64,000 nucleotides of DNA, from positions 149,297 through 213,296 of the forward strand of contig NZ_KE384019.1 of assembly GCF_000423445.1 (NCBI RefSeq). The letters run 5' to 3'. The DNA comes from Acidipropionibacterium thoenii DSM 20276 (GTDB lineage: Bacteria; Actinomycetota; Actinomycetes; Propionibacteriales; Propionibacteriaceae). Below are positions 63,701-64,000 of the stretch, piece after piece (position 1 is the first letter of the stretch; each line of letters opens with the position of its first letter). Both the position numbers and the translations under genes were made by a program. Under the pieces are notes generated by a model. It searched no databases. It saw nothing but the letters and a program-made list of their open reading frames with translations, and was not told the origin of the DNA.

Positions 63701-64000
63701 TGGAGCCGGGGCAGTTGGACATCGAGGTGTGCAGTCAGCCGCCGCTGCTGCCCGAGCCGAGCCCGGTGGAGTTGCTGGGTCATGATCTGCGCTCGACCGG
63801 GATCAGTACCGCCGACCATCCGATGCGTCACCTGCGTTCGGCGATGACCGAGCGTGGCGTGCTGCAGATCGCGGCGCTGGGACAGGTGGAGGCGGGACGC
63901 CGCATCGAGGTGGCCGGGGTGGTGACCCATCGGCAGCGTCCGGCCACCGCCGGTGGCATCACCTTCATCAATCTCGAGGATGAGACCGGGCTGCTCAACG
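60769..64000 (+). CDS. dnaE2: error-prone DNA polymerase DnaE2, 3' end missing
   Basis: 1,077 residues to the window edge, about 40 bases after imuB. PHP domain: YAELHCHSYYSFLDGASS and SLTDHDGLYGVVRMAE. The polymerase palm has GRGSAAASAVCYVLGIT and the catalytic Asp in PDIDVDFDARRREKV. Also DLLGLGMLAALQ, ESRAQIGTLPRLKP, and NFGFAESHSLSFAVLVYASSWLKL. The OB region begins at ITFINLEDETGLLN, so only a few dozen residues are missing. A Gly/Arg/Asp-rich insertion covers about residues 855-905. Confidence 0.93.
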   Translation, partial: MTYDNPPISWSELERRMEGKSPDEEDAPSHRRREHFAAHPERPQGPVVPYAELHCHSYYSFLDGASSPEDLVCRAVELGLSGLSLTDHDGLYGVVRMAEAAEACGLPTSIGSELSIGLPAPQNGVADPVGSHLLVLARGAEGYRRLAGAMTEAYLTEEAEKGRPVYDLNSLAGQADGHWIVLTGCRKGAVRQGLVRGGAELAGRELDRLVQLFGHGNVVVELTDHRRPSDSHDNDLLAGLAADRELAVVATNDVHYAGAEQFEISCALAAVRARRTLDEMDGWLPAGPVARMRSGSEMARLFARYPGAVERSVEIAEQTQFSLRASRPQMPEQKVPAGHTPMSWLRHLVDIGCARFYRDDPVARRRLDEELEVIESKDFAGYFLIVHDIVEFAHGHDIMCQGRGSAAASAVCYVLGITVVDPVFYRLPFERFLSALREEEPDIDVDFDARRREKVIQYVYTRYGRHYAAQVANVISYRPKNAIRDMAKVLGYSQGQQDAWSRQVEHWGSRISGREGAEKIPERVRELADKVLGFPRHLGIHSAGMVLTRHAVGQVCPIEPARMAGRTVLQWDKEDCAWMGLVKFDLLGLGMLAALQHTFDLVAEHCGESWTMQSIPRNEPGVYDMLCRADTIGIFQVESRAQIGTLPRLKPRCFYDLAVEIGLIRPGPIQGGAVHPYIRRRTGVDPVTYPHPMLEPVLKRTLGIPLFQEQLMQMATTVGNCTAADADLLRRAMGSKRGVERIDSLRAKLFEGMAANGIADDVAQEIYNRIESFANFGFAESHSLSFAVLVYASSWLKLHYPAAYLAGLLRSQPMGFYSPATLVADARRHGVTVLKPDLMVSGVQAGLELERRDGGGRWGRGDVSRGTAGGRSDCLLDHTEEQIGEFDADAPDDTGSHRRDGGLVVRLGLADVSAISVDAAEQIVAERDGQPFGSLTDLVRRVGLEPDQVEALSLAGALDRLAGSRRGALWQSGQLDGVEPGQLDIEVCSQPPLLPEPSPVELLGHDLRSTGISTADHPMRHLRSAMTERGVLQIAALGQVEAGRRIEVAGVVTHRQRPATAGGITFINLEDETGLLN

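Overview
The window is a high-GC, gene-dense stretch of actinobacterial chromosome. A cytochrome bcc-aa3 branch (ctaCDF, ctaE-qcrCAB), class II DAHP synthase, the MurT/GatD pair, a MacS/MacR-type two-component pair, PspA/PspAA and the imuA-imuB-dnaE2 mutagenesis cassette all fit an actinobacterium. The overall look is Propionibacteriaceae-like (Propionibacterium/Acidipropionibacterium type). That is inference from gene content; genus and species cannot be fixed by reading. I found no prophage, insertion sequence, CRISPR array or rRNA.

Layout. 0-4.3 kb: the first codons of a 2-oxoacid dehydrogenase E2 gene (minus), small membrane proteins, then a translationally coupled pspA-pspAA-glycerate-kinase-like operon and erpA. 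4.4-16.5 kb: respiratory block. ctaC-ctaD-ctaF (plus) and ctaE-qcrC-qcrA-qcrB (minus) converge around an NAD(P)-binding protein, a GuaB1-type GMP reductase and an alkyltransferase-like gene; a pseudo-receiver gene and trpD follow. 16.5-25 kb: an A24 prepilin-peptidase-like gene coupled to a helix-turn-helix gene, a sunset-domain membrane protein, cyclophilin, an AsnC-type sensor domain, a DEDD/GIY-YIG nuclease, an NlpC/P60 hydrolase and a ROK glucokinase. 25-31 kb: two PlsC-like acyltransferases, MacS/MacR, DAHP synthase and an MBL hydrolase. 31-40 kb: DMT exporter, Ser/Thr kinase, polyprenyl synthase, DyP peroxidase, metF (overlapping helD tail to tail), HelD and a FAD-enzyme-like protein. 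40.4-45.2 kb: a regulated ABC importer (long structured leader, Tat-type binding protein with a Cys triplet), an alpha/beta hydrolase and hsp20 behind a HAIR-type operator. 45.2-56.2 kb: gluconate kinase/regulator, a drug-type ABC-2 exporter, RarD, tRNA-Leu, Bcp, a histone-tail DUF3618 protein, a sugar ABC importer, a glutamine amidotransferase and tRNA-Lys. 56.2-64 kb: gatD/murT and the imuA-imuB-dnaE2 cassette, with dnaE2 running off the end.

Gene expression. Two start styles are visible. Some genes have a clear Shine-Dalgarno sequence (pspA, trpD, macR, gntK, the binding proteins). At least fourteen others have no SD; instead a TANNNT hexamer lies exactly 6 or 7 nt before the start codon, which is what leaderless actinobacterial mRNAs look like. 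The imuA start shows the same geometry and has a PafBC-like upstream element at the expected 8-nt spacing. Operons are tight, with ATGA, GTGA and TGATG overlaps throughout.
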